Assembly (NCBI GenBank): GCA_009733575.1
Contig: ML769763.1
Location: forward strand, 1 to 45,344
Origin: Gymnopus androsaceus JB14
Lineage: Eukaryota; Basidiomycota; Agaricomycetes; Agaricales; Omphalotaceae
Length of the DNA stretch: 45,344 nucleotides
Direction of reading: 5' to 3'
The notes under the pieces are model-generated. The model was not told the origin of the DNA and did no database searches. It worked only from the letters and a program-made list of their open reading frames with translations. This document shows, in pieces, positions 22,223 to 32,540 of the stretch. Position 1 is the stretch's first letter. Every line of letters starts with the position of its first letter. The translations under genes were made by a program, and so were the position numbers.

Positions 22223-22227
22223 CATAG

Positions 22228-23435
22228 GATGCTGACTATTTGCCTGAGAAGAGACTGACCACCACCTCATTGGGTAAGCAACAACTCAACTGTCCAAGCT
22301 TGTTGAGACATACATAGCTCACTCTCATATATTCACAGTATACCTTGCTTCTGTGTTAGAGTATCTGTCAGCATAAATACTGGAATTGGCTGGGAATGCA
22401 TGTCACGACAACAGGAAGAGCTTATTACTCCACGGTCTATACAACTTGCAATTAGAAATGACAATAAGTAGAAGTAACAGCTATAACATTTCAAAACTGA
22501 TTATTGACTGGAAAAATACAGGTTCTGTCAATTGCTCAAACATGTTATGATAATCCAAGGTGGTGTCTTGCCATATGTTCATCCCCAACTTCTCAAAGAA
22601 AGGTCAAGAAAAGCAAGAATACTATGATGAATCTGGAGGTAAGCATTCTAGACTATTTGATAAGTATAATAGAGCACTGTTACTACTCATTTATACAACT
22701 ATATACATGTACAGCTACTCATTCATACAACTATATACTATGAAGGCATTTTTCATCATTTAATGTACATCTTACTCAAAATTGGCTGTTTTTACTCCGT
22801 GGATGTACTTTTAGCACATATTTTACTACTTGTGGGTACTTGATGATGACTGTTAATTCCAATGTGTACTTTACCCTTATCTTATAGCATTGAATTTGAT
22901 ATGCTGCTAGGGTCTACTTATAGGTATCTCTGCTCTGGCTGCTCAGTTGTGTACATCTGAAACTATTGATTTTACTTGCATACCTCCCCAGTGTACTCTT
23001 GAGCTTTTGGTAGCATACTCCTGAGCTCCTGTGACATACTCTTGAGCTCCAGTGGCATACTCTTGAGCTCCAGTGGCATACTCTTGAGCTCCTGTGGCAT
23101 ACTCTTGAGATTCTCTGATCTACTTCTGAGATTTAGCTATTTGTCTTGCAGAGAAGTTCTGACTTTTTTTGAGCTTTGACCGATCCCCACTGAGTATCTT
23201 TGAAGGACTGGTAAATACTATAAATATTGATGCTTGTATCAACAAATTCTCTATTTTCAACCCTACCATCTTCATGCCTTTGGCTCGCACATTTGCCTGC
23301 GCTGATTTATCAAACTCCTCCTTGAAGCCAGTAACAGCAATGGCACAACAAAATGCTGATAATAACAAGACTCGCATTGCTGGATCGGGGTCTCAGGAGG
23401 CAACAGCCATTTTGTTGATACGCCGATTTTTCAGC
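22228..23435. other. no intact gene; minisatellite and gag-like leader
   Basis: 22680-22745 has a short duplication of CATACAACTATATAC. 22991-23110 holds five units of about 21 bp with core CATACTCTTGAGCTCC. 23340-23438 is a frame MAQQNADNNKTRIAGSGSQE whose relative lies at 25263 (see separate entry). Otherwise nothing is recognised. Confidence 0.5.
22991..23110. repeat. 21 bp minisatellite, about 5 copies
   Basis: Units of CATACTCTTGAGCTCC plus a variable AGTGG / TGTGG / TGTGA end, repeated in direct orientation. Confidence 0.9.
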
Positions 23436-23438
23436 TAA
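23340..23438 (+). pseudogene. leader copy 1 of a repeated retroelement-like ORF
   Basis: The frame MAQQNADNNKTRIAGSGSQE-ATAIL ends quickly at a stop. It aligns with MAQENTNNTKTLIAGLGSQE-AKAIL at 25263, nearly 2 kb downstream in the same orientation, and the nucleotide sequence before each ATG is also partly similar. The pair looks like the first codons of a gag-type or other transposon ORF present twice. No nucleocapsid or protease motif follows in either copy, so the class is unproven. Confidence 0.4.
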
Positions 23439-25262
23439 GGCTAGCACTGCGCAGAACCAATAATCCTAGGTTCTGTTAGTAACAAAACATGGTCAATAAG
23501 AGAACTATAGTGAGCCCGAGCTGATAGTTAAAATCTACCGAGGACCTATTCTACCCAAGAGGTTGCAGAGTAATGGTACGCGCAATGGTACCATACTTAA
23601 CTTTGTGAATGTGCCTTGATCAAAGTCCTATGTGCAGTATGGTGTAGCGAGGCAAGCTTGTTGGATAACAAGTTGCTGACCGAGGCAGATAAATGAGCCC
23701 ACATACCAGTTATACTAGGCTAGGTCATCGAAGGATATACCCAAGGAATCGAAGTCTTAACGAGGCATCATTTTCGTGATCAGCTCACCGAGGAGTCTAC
23801 ACATCACTCAAGTTTATTAAACAAAGCAAGGTGGACTGAGGTGAGGAAGTACCCTAATGGGTGCCCTCAAAGTTGACACTGACTGGAAAGCGCCAAGGCA
23901 GATAGCCGCGGCAATCTAACGCGGCCCCATGACCCACTTGCTGTAGCTACTTCTAGAGCACGGAAGGACCAAGGAGTGTTTCTATCTGAGCCTCAGCGTT
24001 TTACCGAGATCCATATGCTACCATGCATCTAGACTCGAGACCGCGCGGAACTAGGGATAATAACCAGTCTCCCATTGGCCAGGAAAAACATAGAAATACT
24101 TCCGAGGGCTGTTCTGCTAAAGGAACTGGCGAGCCTTGTAAAAAGGCAAATGACTCGAGTTGATTTGGACCAAAAATCCCAAAAGTCGACCCAATCGAGG
24201 AAGACAAACAAGCGAGGCAGGAAACGTCGAGGCAAAACCATAGTATACACACATATATGGACATTATTTATCTTTTTCTATTTTACTTACTCTGTTTCAT
24301 CCTATCTCGCTCAGTTTTTCTCATTTTCCTATTTTATTATATCTCGCTCAGTATATAAGGGTAGCTATTCTGTCTCGGAATAACAAGTTAGACTTGATAC
24401 CTGAAACACAGTTCTATCTTAGGACCTGTAGTGATCCGTACACACTCAGACATGTCTGCATTGTCCTCTGCAACCTTTGAAATGGGTGGCCTTCTTGTAA
24501 CCTTGATAATACTGAGGCAATTCATTCTACTTCCTGGCTACTAAGTTGAGCATTCCTGGTTTTCATCTCAAAGAGAGGTCACATCAGTCTTAGGACTGCA
24601 GGTGGAGCCTAATGTGCACACCTCAACGAGCCCGTTGTTGATTAGGAAAGGTCTTGGACCCAAGTGTCGGCTTGGTCTAGTTTTAGGGAGGAAGCTTCTC
24701 GGAGTGTTACCTAGCTTTACCAACAGATTCTACCCCTTACCCGCTCTTCACTGAGTGTGTTAAAAACGCCTACTCAAGTGACTTGTGCGGCGGTCATATA
24801 AGCTTGTTAAGTAACTCGCGGGATTCCCTGAGAGTTGGAGTATCATTGCGCGGCGACGTAAAGGCTCCCGAGATACGCAAAGTCATTTGTTGAGTCGGCA
24901 TACTTGACCTGTGCTTTGGTGTTTGCTTTCCTCTCAATTAGTTCAGTGTGTCGTCGTACATTAGTTGGCTTTTCAAAACCTCCCTCCAAATATAAAACCT
25001 TGTTCATCTCGCACTATCTGTGCCAACTGTCAAGTGCTTTTCTCTTTGAATCAATTAGTAGTCAAGGGAACTTTTGGCAACCTCCTTCCTTGCATTAAAT
25101 TAAACCTTTTGGATTGTATCTGATTGGGGTGATTGTTGTTTGGTCGGTTTTCATACCTAGCACAAATCTAACTCATCATTGTGTCAGCAAGAAAAGGTAT
25201 CTCATCAGTGAGTGTGTATTTTGTCAGTCTATTCACTGCAACTCCTTCAGGTTCATTCCGAA
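23439..25262. other. no gene; LTR-like promoter sequence
   Basis: This stretch lies between the two leader copies. It contains duplicated ATCTCGCTCAGT motifs (near 24302 and 24345), the second followed by TATATAAGGG and a pyrimidine-rich region, as in a retroelement U3/R boundary. No matching terminal repeat or target-site duplication could be defined by eye. Confidence 0.35.
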
Positions 25263-25496
25263 ATGGCACAAGAAAACACCAATAATACCAAGACTCTCAT
25301 TGCTGGATTGGGGTCTCAGGAAGCAAAGGCCATTTTGGATCAGAGAGAAAAGGTATTTGTCAAAGAGAGAATATTTTGTCAGGTGATTCACCGCAAGTCC
25401 CTCAGGTTCAAGCACTTCCAGCTTGGGAACAAAAGCAATGCCCAATCCCTGGGTATCATTTTTAATCACAGTTGTTATCTCCAACTCCTACACTGA
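25263..25496 (+). pseudogene. leader copy 2 of a repeated retroelement-like ORF
   Basis: The frame MAQENTNNTKTLIAGLGSQE-AKAILDQREKVFVKER continues for 77 codons from the ATG to TGA at 25494-25496. The first 25 residues match the copy at 23340. It has no recognisable domain. A polar N-terminus followed by a charged helix would fit a gag-like start, but that is inference. Confidence 0.35.
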
Positions 25497-25996
25497 TTGA
25501 GCTTGAGGATGAAGATATCGTGTAGGAATTGGAGAAAAGAGGGATAAGGGTATGGGGCTATGCATTCCCACTTGTGACAATGTCCATTGACCAATGGAAC
25601 CACAAAGAAGAACTAGAATATCATAAATTTCTGTGGAATAAATCTTGATGTCAGCTTATGATTCCATTTCACTGTTTTTGGAGAATACTCAGATTTGAGA
25701 AACCCAAGGCTATAAGATATACCATAAGTGAGCAAAAGATGAATGAAAATGATAAGGACCAGAGCAGACCAGAGCATGGGGCTCTTGTTCTCCTGCCAAG
25801 GAGAGCAGTTCTGGTGGTTGACACGAAGTATAGATTTAAGAAGATAAGATGGTAACATCGCTCACATGAATTGCTAGTAGTTTGTGGGAAGTCATCCAAT
25901 GAGTCTTTGAATTAAGGCTTGAATTGAAAAGAAAGTAAAGAACAGCTCATACTACTGTATCTGTATTACACCATATACTGTAACAGTAAAAGCTTA

Positions 25997-26893
25997 GAGA
26001 TCATCTGGCTGAAGAAGTCGAGCAACAATCAGAGCCTGTGTCCAAAGTCTGAATACATTCCCCACATTACTACTCCTTGGGATGTCTCTGATAACAGCAT
26101 CCAAAAAATCAATCTGCTCCTGAGATAAAGCAGCAGAAGGAGCTGTTACAGCAACCTCATTCAGCTCTGGGGGTGGTCCTTGCCTTTGCAGCCAAGAGCT
26201 GGCACTCTCATTTGCATAATTGCTGTGCAGCTACTGTAGAACTGCATCTTTAGTGTACGCATCCCAGTCTATGCCAAAAAGTTCTAAGTCTTCATCAGTA
26301 AGATGCGCTTCCAGAGAGTCACCTCTTAGCCCATGCACCAACATGTCAAACCCAAACATCTCTTCAGGTCTACAAGAGGATGGAGGTTCCATGAGTTTGC
26401 CCAAAACTCCAGCTGCAAGTTAATGGTTGGGAGATAGAGATGCTGGAGAAGCCAAATATGATTTGGATTATCCACCTGCATACCCTGTCTGACCTCAAGA
26501 TCCGTGAACAGCTGGTGCCATGTAGCACCAACACCAATAGTGACATCAGCCCACAGGTGCTTGATTCTTGTATTATGCATGCTTCTGTAAGAGTGGTAAG
26601 TATGCAAATCCACAGAAATGTAGATATTGATTCTAGCTCACCTTCCCCAGATATATGAGCCCTGTCCGTTGCCTTGCACCATTTCCATAAATGCTGCTCC
26701 CAGTACATTTTCCACGCCATGGTCTCCTCTGACACGCAAAGGAACCCCATACTTTGCAGTGCATGCCATGAAGATTCAAAACAGTGGTTGCCAAGTTGTT
26801 TGTGCTAGCTCGTATCCCAGTAATCAAGCGAGAATAGCTGTCAATAAATGCATGTATAATAATACCCCAGCGTATGAGGCCTATCAGGAATGA
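25997..26893 (-). pseudogene. integrase-core transposon, C-terminal part
   Basis: On the reverse strand the pieces read RGDHGVENV-like and FMEMV...GSYIWG (about 26820-26640), an intron, then RIKHLWADVTIGVGATWHQL, FTDLEVRQGMQVDNPNHIWL and QHLYLPTINLQLEFWANSWN. After a frame change come EEMFGFDMLVHGLRGDSLEA and LTDEDLELFGIDWDAY, then after an in-frame TAG, LHSNYANESASSWLQRQGPP and VFRLWTQALIVARLLQPDDL. The motifs RGDHGxEN, SxHNxRIExLWxDV and HIWLLHHLFL are those of agaricomycete proteins with a retroviral-type integrase core (DDE) that behave as DNA transposons. Only the region from the last part of the catalytic core onward is left, with at least one stop (near 26235) and two frame changes, so it is inactive. 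A related remnant in the same orientation lies at 44470-45344. Confidence 0.65.
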
Positions 26894-27533
26894 GTGCCAT
26901 TCTCATTGCAGCAATTACCATGGGTGGTAATACCAGGGGTGGTATTACCATGAGTGGTATTCTTCAAACATGGTATATTGATTTGTCTATTGTTACCCAT
27001 CTAACCTTTAACCCTAACTCCTAATCCTAACCCCCAAGTCCTAATATTAAATCTCAATTCCTGACTTTTTTTTTGGTAAAATAAGCACCCGTCAGTGCTG
27101 ATAGATGTAGTTACATGTATATAAGTAATGTCATACTTTACTAGTACTGGTATTAGGAGCAGTACATATTGTACTAAGTCACACTAGTAGCTCTTAGTTG
27201 GTATCACCAATAATTTTTACTAGTAACTAATCTAATGGTTATAATAGTACCAATAAGTAGCACTAGTAACTAATCTAATAGTTGTACTAGTATAACGACT
27301 TATTAGGTTTGCTAAGCATTACATTAGTTACTGGTGTACCAGCTTATAAGTACTACTAACCATTAGTTACTAGTATAACAATCAGATTAACTACTAGTGC
27401 AATAACTTATCAGTACTAACCATTAGATTAGCTACTAGTACAATGAATTATTAGTACTACTCACTATTACATTAGTTACTAGTATACCAACTTATTAGTA
27501 CTAGTATAACCATGAGGTTAGTTCATCAGCAAA

Positions 27534-27661
27534 ACCTGTATTGACTGGGACCCTCTGGGAGCGCTGGCCAGCGCTTGCCAGTACTGGACAGGACTCGGCA
27601 GTGCCGGCAAGCGCCTGCCAGTGCTCCCAGAGGGTCCCAGTCAATACAGGTTTTGCTGATG
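27534..27661. mobile_element. palindromic MITE, family CATCAGCAAAACCTG (copy 1)
   Basis: The ends CATCAGCAAAACCTG and CAGGTTTTGCTGATG are perfect inverted repeats. The match continues through ATTGACTGGGACCCTCTGGG for about 40 bp, so the 128 bp unit can fold almost completely. It interrupts the inner end of the right arm of the large inverted repeat. No clear target-site duplication was found. Confidence 0.75.
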
Positions 27662-27955
27662 CACTAGTACAAATTATTGGTGATACCAACTAAGCGCTAC
27701 TAGTATGACTTAGTACTATATGTACTGGTCCTAATACCAGTACTAGTAAAGCATGACATTACTATATACATGTAACTACATCTATCAGCACTGATGGGTG
27801 CTTATTTTACCAAAAAAAAAGTCAGGAATTGAGATTTATAAATTAGGACTTAGGGGTTAGGATTAGGGGTTAGGGTTAAAGGTTAGATGGGTAACAATAG
27901 ACAAATCAATATACCATGTTTGAAGAATACCACTCATGGTAATACCACCATGATA

Positions 27956-28160
27956 ATAATACCATCATGGTAGTACCATGGTAATACCATCATGGTAGTA
28001 CCATGGTAATACCATCATGGTAGTACCATGGTAATACCATCATGGTAGTACCATGGTAATACCACCATGGTAATAGTAGTAATACCACCATGGTAATACC
28101 ATCATGGTAGTACCATGGTAATACCATCATGGTAGTACCATGGTAATACCACCCTGGCAA
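27956..28160. repeat. 25 bp CCATGG-rich minisatellite
   Basis: Tandem units of 25 bp built from TACCATGGTAA followed by TACCATCATGGTAG. Each unit contains the perfect palindrome TTACCATGGTAA or its near copies, so every monomer can form a cruciform. Confidence 0.9.
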
Positions 28161-28162
28161 TA

Positions 28163-28428
28163 CTGTACCATTTCAATTGATTCGGCAGTCACGGGTCACG
28201 GAGGCCTTCTGACGTGCTGAAATTTGACTAGGTCACAGGTCACTTTTTGAAAGTGCCGAATTTTTTTGCCATGACACACCCGAAATTACCTCAAAAAACC
28301 CAAATTTTGGGTCTAAAATGCCGAAAATTTGCTAGGGTCACGTGGCAGAGCCGCGTAGTACCGAATCCAAAATTTTGTCAGGTCAGTCACGGTCACAAGG
28401 GTCTGCCGAATTGATTGAAATGGTACAG
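28163..28428. mobile_element. TA-flanked MITE, family CTGTACCATTTC (copy 1, 266 bp)
   Basis: Flanked by TA on both sides (28161-28162, 28429-28430), with inverted ends CTGTACCATTTCAAT / ATTGAAATGGTACAG and, after two differing bases, GATTCGGCAG / CTGCCGAAT. A TA target with short inverted ends is the Tc1/mariner (IS630) pattern. The interior has GTCACGGGTCAC-type motifs and no gene. It splits the surrounding minisatellite. Confidence 0.7.
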
Positions 28429-28430
28429 TA

Positions 28431-28640
28431 CCACCATGGTAATACCATCATGGTAGTACCATGGTAATACCACCATGGCAATACCACCACGGTAATACCA
28501 TCATGGTAGTACCATGGTAATACCACCATGGCAATACCACCACGGTAATACCATCATGGTAGTACCATGGTAATACCACCATGGCAATACCACCACGGTA
28601 ATACCATCATGGTAGTACCATGGTAATACCACCATGGCAT
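28431..28640. repeat. 53 bp higher-order minisatellite
   Basis: The units are longer than in the array to the left: the 25 bp core plus ACCACCATGGCAA and ACCACCACGGTAA insertions make a 53 bp period, repeated about three and a half times. The two arrays flank one MITE and share the core unit. Confidence 0.85.
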
Positions 28641-28765
28641 TACCATGGCGGAATATGCCAGGCATTTACCCCTACTTAGGTCCAACTTGGAAGGCAAAAG
28701 TTAAGCCTAAGTAGGTATCTTTTAGTACGTGACTGAAGTGGTATGTACAGCTTGAACTAAATTAT

Positions 28766-28903
28766 AATCAACAAAACCTGTACAAAAGCTATAGCACCTA
28801 TAGCAACCCATAGCAACTCATAGTGATCTATAGCACTCTACAGTTCTGTAGAGTGCTCCACAGAGTAGGACCTTGCTATGGGATCATCCAGGTTTTGCTG
28901 ATG
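28766..28903. mobile_element. MITE, family CATCAGCAAAACCTG (copy 2)
   Basis: The left end is AATCAACAAAACCTG, one base off the family end at the G of CAGC and imperfect at its first base. The right end is CAGGTTTTGCTGATG. The interior has repeated TATAGCA / CATAGCAA motifs and an internal GAGTGCTC / ACTCTACAG inverted repeat. Length is about 138 bp, close to copy 1 (128 bp). Confidence 0.65.
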
Positions 28904-30086
28904 GAGCCCTGTCCATCTTCAGAAGACAGTAAGTTGTCGGCAGAACTGCCCAAGAAAGAAGAGTTTGGAAGTATGTACTTGAAGCTTGAACTGTTTTATT
29001 GTCAGTAGATTTCCCACCTAATTACGTTTTTTTAGTCAAGGATATGTTGCAACATCTGGGAATGCATGCTTGCCCAGTAGCCTTCAGGCATCACGGAGCT
29101 TGAAACTGCGACCGTGCTGTAGAAATAATATGACAGTAAACGACGCATATGTTTGCTTTGATCTCACATCCCAATGCATGAGATTTGAGCTCCTCTTAAC
29201 AGCACATCTATTCTTATTCCTGATGATCAATGTATACAATACTACTCATCACAAGAATTGACAGGGATCAGAGCCAAGGGACATCGTAACATCAGCAAAA
29301 CCTGGGTGAATGCTACAGCATCCACAGCAACCTACAGCAATCCACTGCAGCCACAGGTGCATATCTGTCATTCTCAACTGATGGATACAGCCTGATGCAG
29401 CAATGAAGATCTGGGATGTTATTTAATCAGTGCATGCACAATGCAGTTTCAACTTTCAACTTTTTCTCCCCCCACTGAGCTCAACTTGACTTGGACTGTA
29501 AGTTCTCCTCTTTCGAGGTCCTCAATATATGTTTGATCATTTCTTTTAGCTTCATTCACACTAAAGTAGACATTAAGGTAGCAGTTAGTACTTAGTCTTA
29601 CATAAAGTACTGTAGACCCAGTAGTTGCAAACTAGTACTAGTATTTTTGCAATTGACAATGATTTTATGACCATAATTTTGCTCCGATAAGTTCATGCTT
29701 GCAAACCCAGGCCAAGGAAACAATTCAAAAAAGTAATACATTTGGTATTGAATAGAACCTTGACACTGATTTCAGATGGTGTACCTGTGAGATCCACAGC
29801 AATCCACAGCAGTCCACAGTTCTGAACAGTGAGGTACCTTGCTGTGGGTGCTGGACAGAGCTGGACAGTTCTGTGGCAAACACCCAGGTTTTGCTGATGA
29901 AGGTATGAGATTTGGCAAACATTTCCCAGCCTTCCCGCAGTGAAAGACCAAGTTAACCAATGAATTGATTAAGTATCACCATGCATCGCACAACACATAA
30001 TTTAGCGCAGCGTTGTACAGCTTTGCTGTATTTAAGCAGTCTTTGCGATCCAAGCTAAACAGCTTCGTTCCTTTCATCTCGCAATC
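28904..30086. other. no gene; repeat remnants and probable promoter region
   Basis: Apart from MITE copy 3, only short frames are present. The last 60 bases before 30087 have GTATTTAAGC near 30029 and a CTTCGTTCCTTTCATCTCGC pyrimidine-rich stretch, a plausible core promoter and leader for the DUF4419 gene. Confidence 0.4.
29290..29899. mobile_element. MITE, family CATCAGCAAAACCTG (copy 3, longer)
   Basis: The inverted ends CATCAGCAAAACCTGGGTG and CACCCAGGTTTTGCTGATG match over 19 bp. Near each end are CCACAGCAA / CAGCAATCCAC motifs like the interior of copy 2. The 610 bp length suggests an internal insertion of about 400 bp, or two partial copies brought together. Confidence 0.55.
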
Positions 30087-31405
30087 ATGCCTGTTACTTT
30101 TTACCCTTCTTCCAAGGAGCTAACCCCTCATGTGGCTGTCCAGAGCTCAACTGCTTCTACACTACTCGACATACATTTCAGTGCAAGCAGAAGCCAGAAG
30201 CTAAGTGAAGAGCTTCTTCAGTCATCTCTTGACCATGCCTTGTCTGATGGAGTTGTTGTTCACCAGAACAATGGTCTGGTCAATACGCTTCTCAAAGCAT
30301 ACAGTGCTCATCATGCTGTGTCCATACGACCAGATGATGTCTGGATTACAATCCTCACCCAATTCAGCTTCTTCGTCAACGCCAATGCGGAGGAGCTGCG
30401 AGACAAGTTTGTTGCCCACAAGGTCAGAAACATCTTGTGGTTTATGCAGTTGGCAATCGCTACACTGTAGATTTTGGGTCCATGGCTCAGCAGATGACAG
30501 GGCAGATTCGGAAGAATGTAAAGGATCCTGCCATTTGTGACTGGATTCGTCCCAACTTCACCACCACAACTGACAACGATATCACCGTCAGTTCGGTGGT
30601 GATGATGGCGACGATGAAGAAATACTTCACGTTCGGCTTCACCCACTGTGGCATACCTCAGGTTACACTTGAAGGCACCAGCGACGACTGGAAGTTGATT
30701 CTTGCCAGAATAGAAGAGCTTAAGAATTACGGCTCGCAAACTACGGCGTGGCTCAACCTTCTCAGGCCAGTCATTTCTCGCTTCGTTTCCGCTTTTGAAG
30801 CCCCAGATCATCCGGACAATCTGGATTTCTGGAGTACAGTCGCATCGGAAGATCATGAAGGGAGTGGTAAGGACTACCTGGGTAGCTGGGTGAATGCATT
30901 ATGTGTATTTGATGTTGATGGAAAGTGGTTAGGACGAGAGCCAGGGCAGGTAAGGATGTCCTTCTAATGTTGGATGTCTATGCTCACTTTTTTCAAGGAG
31001 CTGAAAAATCTCGCTCCAAATCCAATTTTTAAAGTTCGTCGCACTGACCAAGGATACGTCAAAGAGCAGGTCGGAGATCGCAACCTCGCACTTGACGGTG
31101 TGTCGTACCACAGAGTCAGCCTTAAGAAGATTCCCATCAGCGTCGCTGAAGTGGATATGGAACTAAACGATAATGATAACAAGTTCGACACCAAGATGGT
31201 TGCCGGATTGGTGGGGTATCAAGTCGGTGATACCCAGGACCTACAGGGGGCTTTGTTGAAGCCTTTGCCGGGTTGGTGGATGTTTATAAAGCGGAGCCAG
31301 GAGGATCTCGATAATGAGATAAAGAGCAGACGTGAAGAACAGCAAAGACAGCGGGATGAAATGATGACGCGGCTAGATAGGCTGCGCAAAGAACAGCAAA
31401 AGTAG
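30087..31405 (+). CDS. DUF4419 family protein (one frameshift)
   Basis: ATG at 30087 gives MPVTFYPSSKELTPHVAVQS. SIRPDDVWITILTQFSFFVN-ANAEELRDKFVAH follows, the hallmark of DUF4419 proteins, which are common in fungi and of unknown biochemical role. At about 30421-30424 the frame must shift by one base to continue as VVYAVGNRYTVDFGSMAQQM, then WIRPNFTTTT, KKYFTFGFTHCGIPQVTLEG, TSDDWKLILARIEEL and PLPGWWMFIK. The second frame is open through a 48 bp intron (30950-30997) to a Lys/Arg/Gln-rich helix and TAG at 31403-31405. Total is about 420 residues, close to family size. The shift falls in AAGGTCAG, where a third G would restore the frame, so this may be a sequencing slip rather than a dead gene. 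No signal peptide or membrane segment is seen. Confidence 0.85.
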
Positions 31406-31657
31406 ATTGCAGAAACCAGCCAGCCTGTGCCTTCCCACAGGCGCGCAGTGGATGAGCCGAATCCGAGTCCGAGTCGTTGAGCAGTGTGACATAATGTTTT
31501 TGGCTCTAGAATGTATGATTTTGCTTCGCAATACCAAGCTTCGATCAACGCGCGCGCGGTAAGCTGGATTGTTCCAAAACAATGAAAATAATTCCATCGT
31601 GTAGAGCTAGTAGCGGAACGCTATATATTCGGGATACAAGGACGTCGAGTCAATAAG

Positions 31658-32540
31658 CTACGATACACCATCAGCCATCCCACCCAACAGGCCCTCCCGA
31701 GCACGAGTGAGCTTTTGGAGTTCCTGTGTAGCTTGAAGAAGTGAGAGACGTGCAAGGTCGGGATTCTGCGGAGGCGCCATTGTCGAATATACAAGGTAAG
31801 AAAGAAAACAGGAGATGAAGCGGTTACGCGTCAGCTTTCAAAGAAGATAAATGGGAATAACACTTACAGCAGGTAGCCCACGAAAAGTCTCAACTTTTTT
31901 TCTCTTCCTCCGAACCTCCTTCTCTCTTTCGCGATTCTGCTCCTGCAGACGTGTTAGATCGGAGATGCGTAAAGCGTTGTTCATTGTTTTCGGATCGAGT
32001 TGTGCCAATTGAGATTGGTATTCTTTCGCTTTACGAACGATTCTCTGCCGACGACGCTCTAGGTTTTCCACTGTTTCTGAATTCTCTGATCCGGATCCCT
32101 CAGCCAACAGCGAAGACGATTTGTGTATAAGAGTAAGTTCCGATTCTACCTCGGCCAAGTGAGCCTGTAGCTCGTCTTCGACGAAGGCGGCGCAATGAAG
32201 AGAAAGTTTGAGATTGAGATGGCGAGTAGAGAGCTGAGCGAGAGCCTGGATGAAACTGTGGCGTCTTTTAAAAAGAACGCGCAAAAAAAGACAGCAACGT
32301 ACGCGATTGAAGATGGATCCTCGATCTCCAGTGTCTCTGCAGCTCTTACTAGCAATTCAAACAGAAATTCAGTTGAAGGATTTAATTGAACGTCTTGTAG
32401 TGCCTTTGATTCATCTGTAGCCGATCCTTTGGAGTTCATGAGGACGCAAGCAGATGAACGCGTAGCGGCGTCTAATTTAAGCGCTTGTCCACCATTATCT
32501 CTTAGCTTCAAGAGCCGCCTTCTAGAAGGTGTCGGAATAA
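31658..32540 (-). CDS. HAUS augmin-like complex subunit 1 homologue
   Basis: HAUS1 is a coiled-coil subunit of augmin, which nucleates microtubules inside the spindle. The reverse strand reads STEFLFELLVRAAETLEIED near 32370, then DELQAHLAEVESELTLIHKS, long Arg/Glu/Lys-rich helices (ENLERRRQRIVRKAKEY, RLQEQNREREKEVRRKRKK) and VETFRGLPA. A 102 bp intron (31766-31867) joins in phase to NPDLARLSLLQATQEL-QKLTRARE and GGMADGVS, stop at 31658-31660. The ending follows the known HAUS1 C-terminus pattern (PNPxLAxxxxxxAxxEL). The frame changes at the A run 32283-32289, and one more base there would restore it. The 5' end is unclear beyond 32540. The interval 31992-32520 is part of the tandem duplication, and a fragment of this gene recurs at 34044-34540. 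Confidence 0.6.

Larger units (their letters stand above)
21124..22227 (+). mobile_element. short LTR element with 5 bp target-site duplication
   Basis: CATAG at 21124-21128 and again at 22223-22227 flanks a unit that begins TGTTGGAATTTAC (21129) and ends TTTCTAACA (22222). A terminal direct repeat is present. The first 165 bp of the 3' LTR (21910-22074) match 21129-21293 almost perfectly, and the 3' copy is preceded by a purine tract GAGGGGAAG (21901-21909), the classical position of a polypurine tract. The 5' copy lacks the rest of the LTR (the region with GGTATAAATACAG near 22112). The interior (about 21294-21900) shows no gag or pol frame, so the element is non-autonomous and partly deleted. 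Confidence 0.8.
26914..28650. repeat. composite inverted-repeat and minisatellite block
   Basis: The left arm (about 26938-27225) and the right arm (about 27662-27955) are inverted copies over about 290 bp with few differences: GGTGGTATTACCATGAGTGG ... against ... CCACTCATGGTAATACCACC. Each arm carries the run CCTTTAACCCTAA and the motif TACTAGTACTGGTATTAGGA. Between the arms lies TAGTACTA/TAGTTACTAGT-rich sequence and a nested palindromic MITE (27534-27661). To the right, 27956-28160 and 28431-28640 are minisatellites of CCATGG / CATCATGG units, split by another MITE (28163-28428). There is no coding capacity. The block may be one large foldback element whose end was amplified. Confidence 0.75.

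Noticed and set aside
27008..27040. Telomere-like CCCTAA sequence
   Set aside because: Only degenerate, short copies that occur in mirror image in both arms of an inverted-repeat element, so not an active telomere. A past chromosome-end origin cannot be excluded.
27956..28640. Regular repeats resembling a CRISPR array
   Set aside because: The repeats are contiguous without unique spacers, the genome is eukaryotic, and there are no cas genes. It is a minisatellite.
32195..32389. + strand frame beginning MKRKFEIEMASRELSESLD, repeated at 34211-34444
   Set aside because: It is antisense to the HAUS1 coding sequence, and its duplication follows from the tandem duplication; no promoter or family support.
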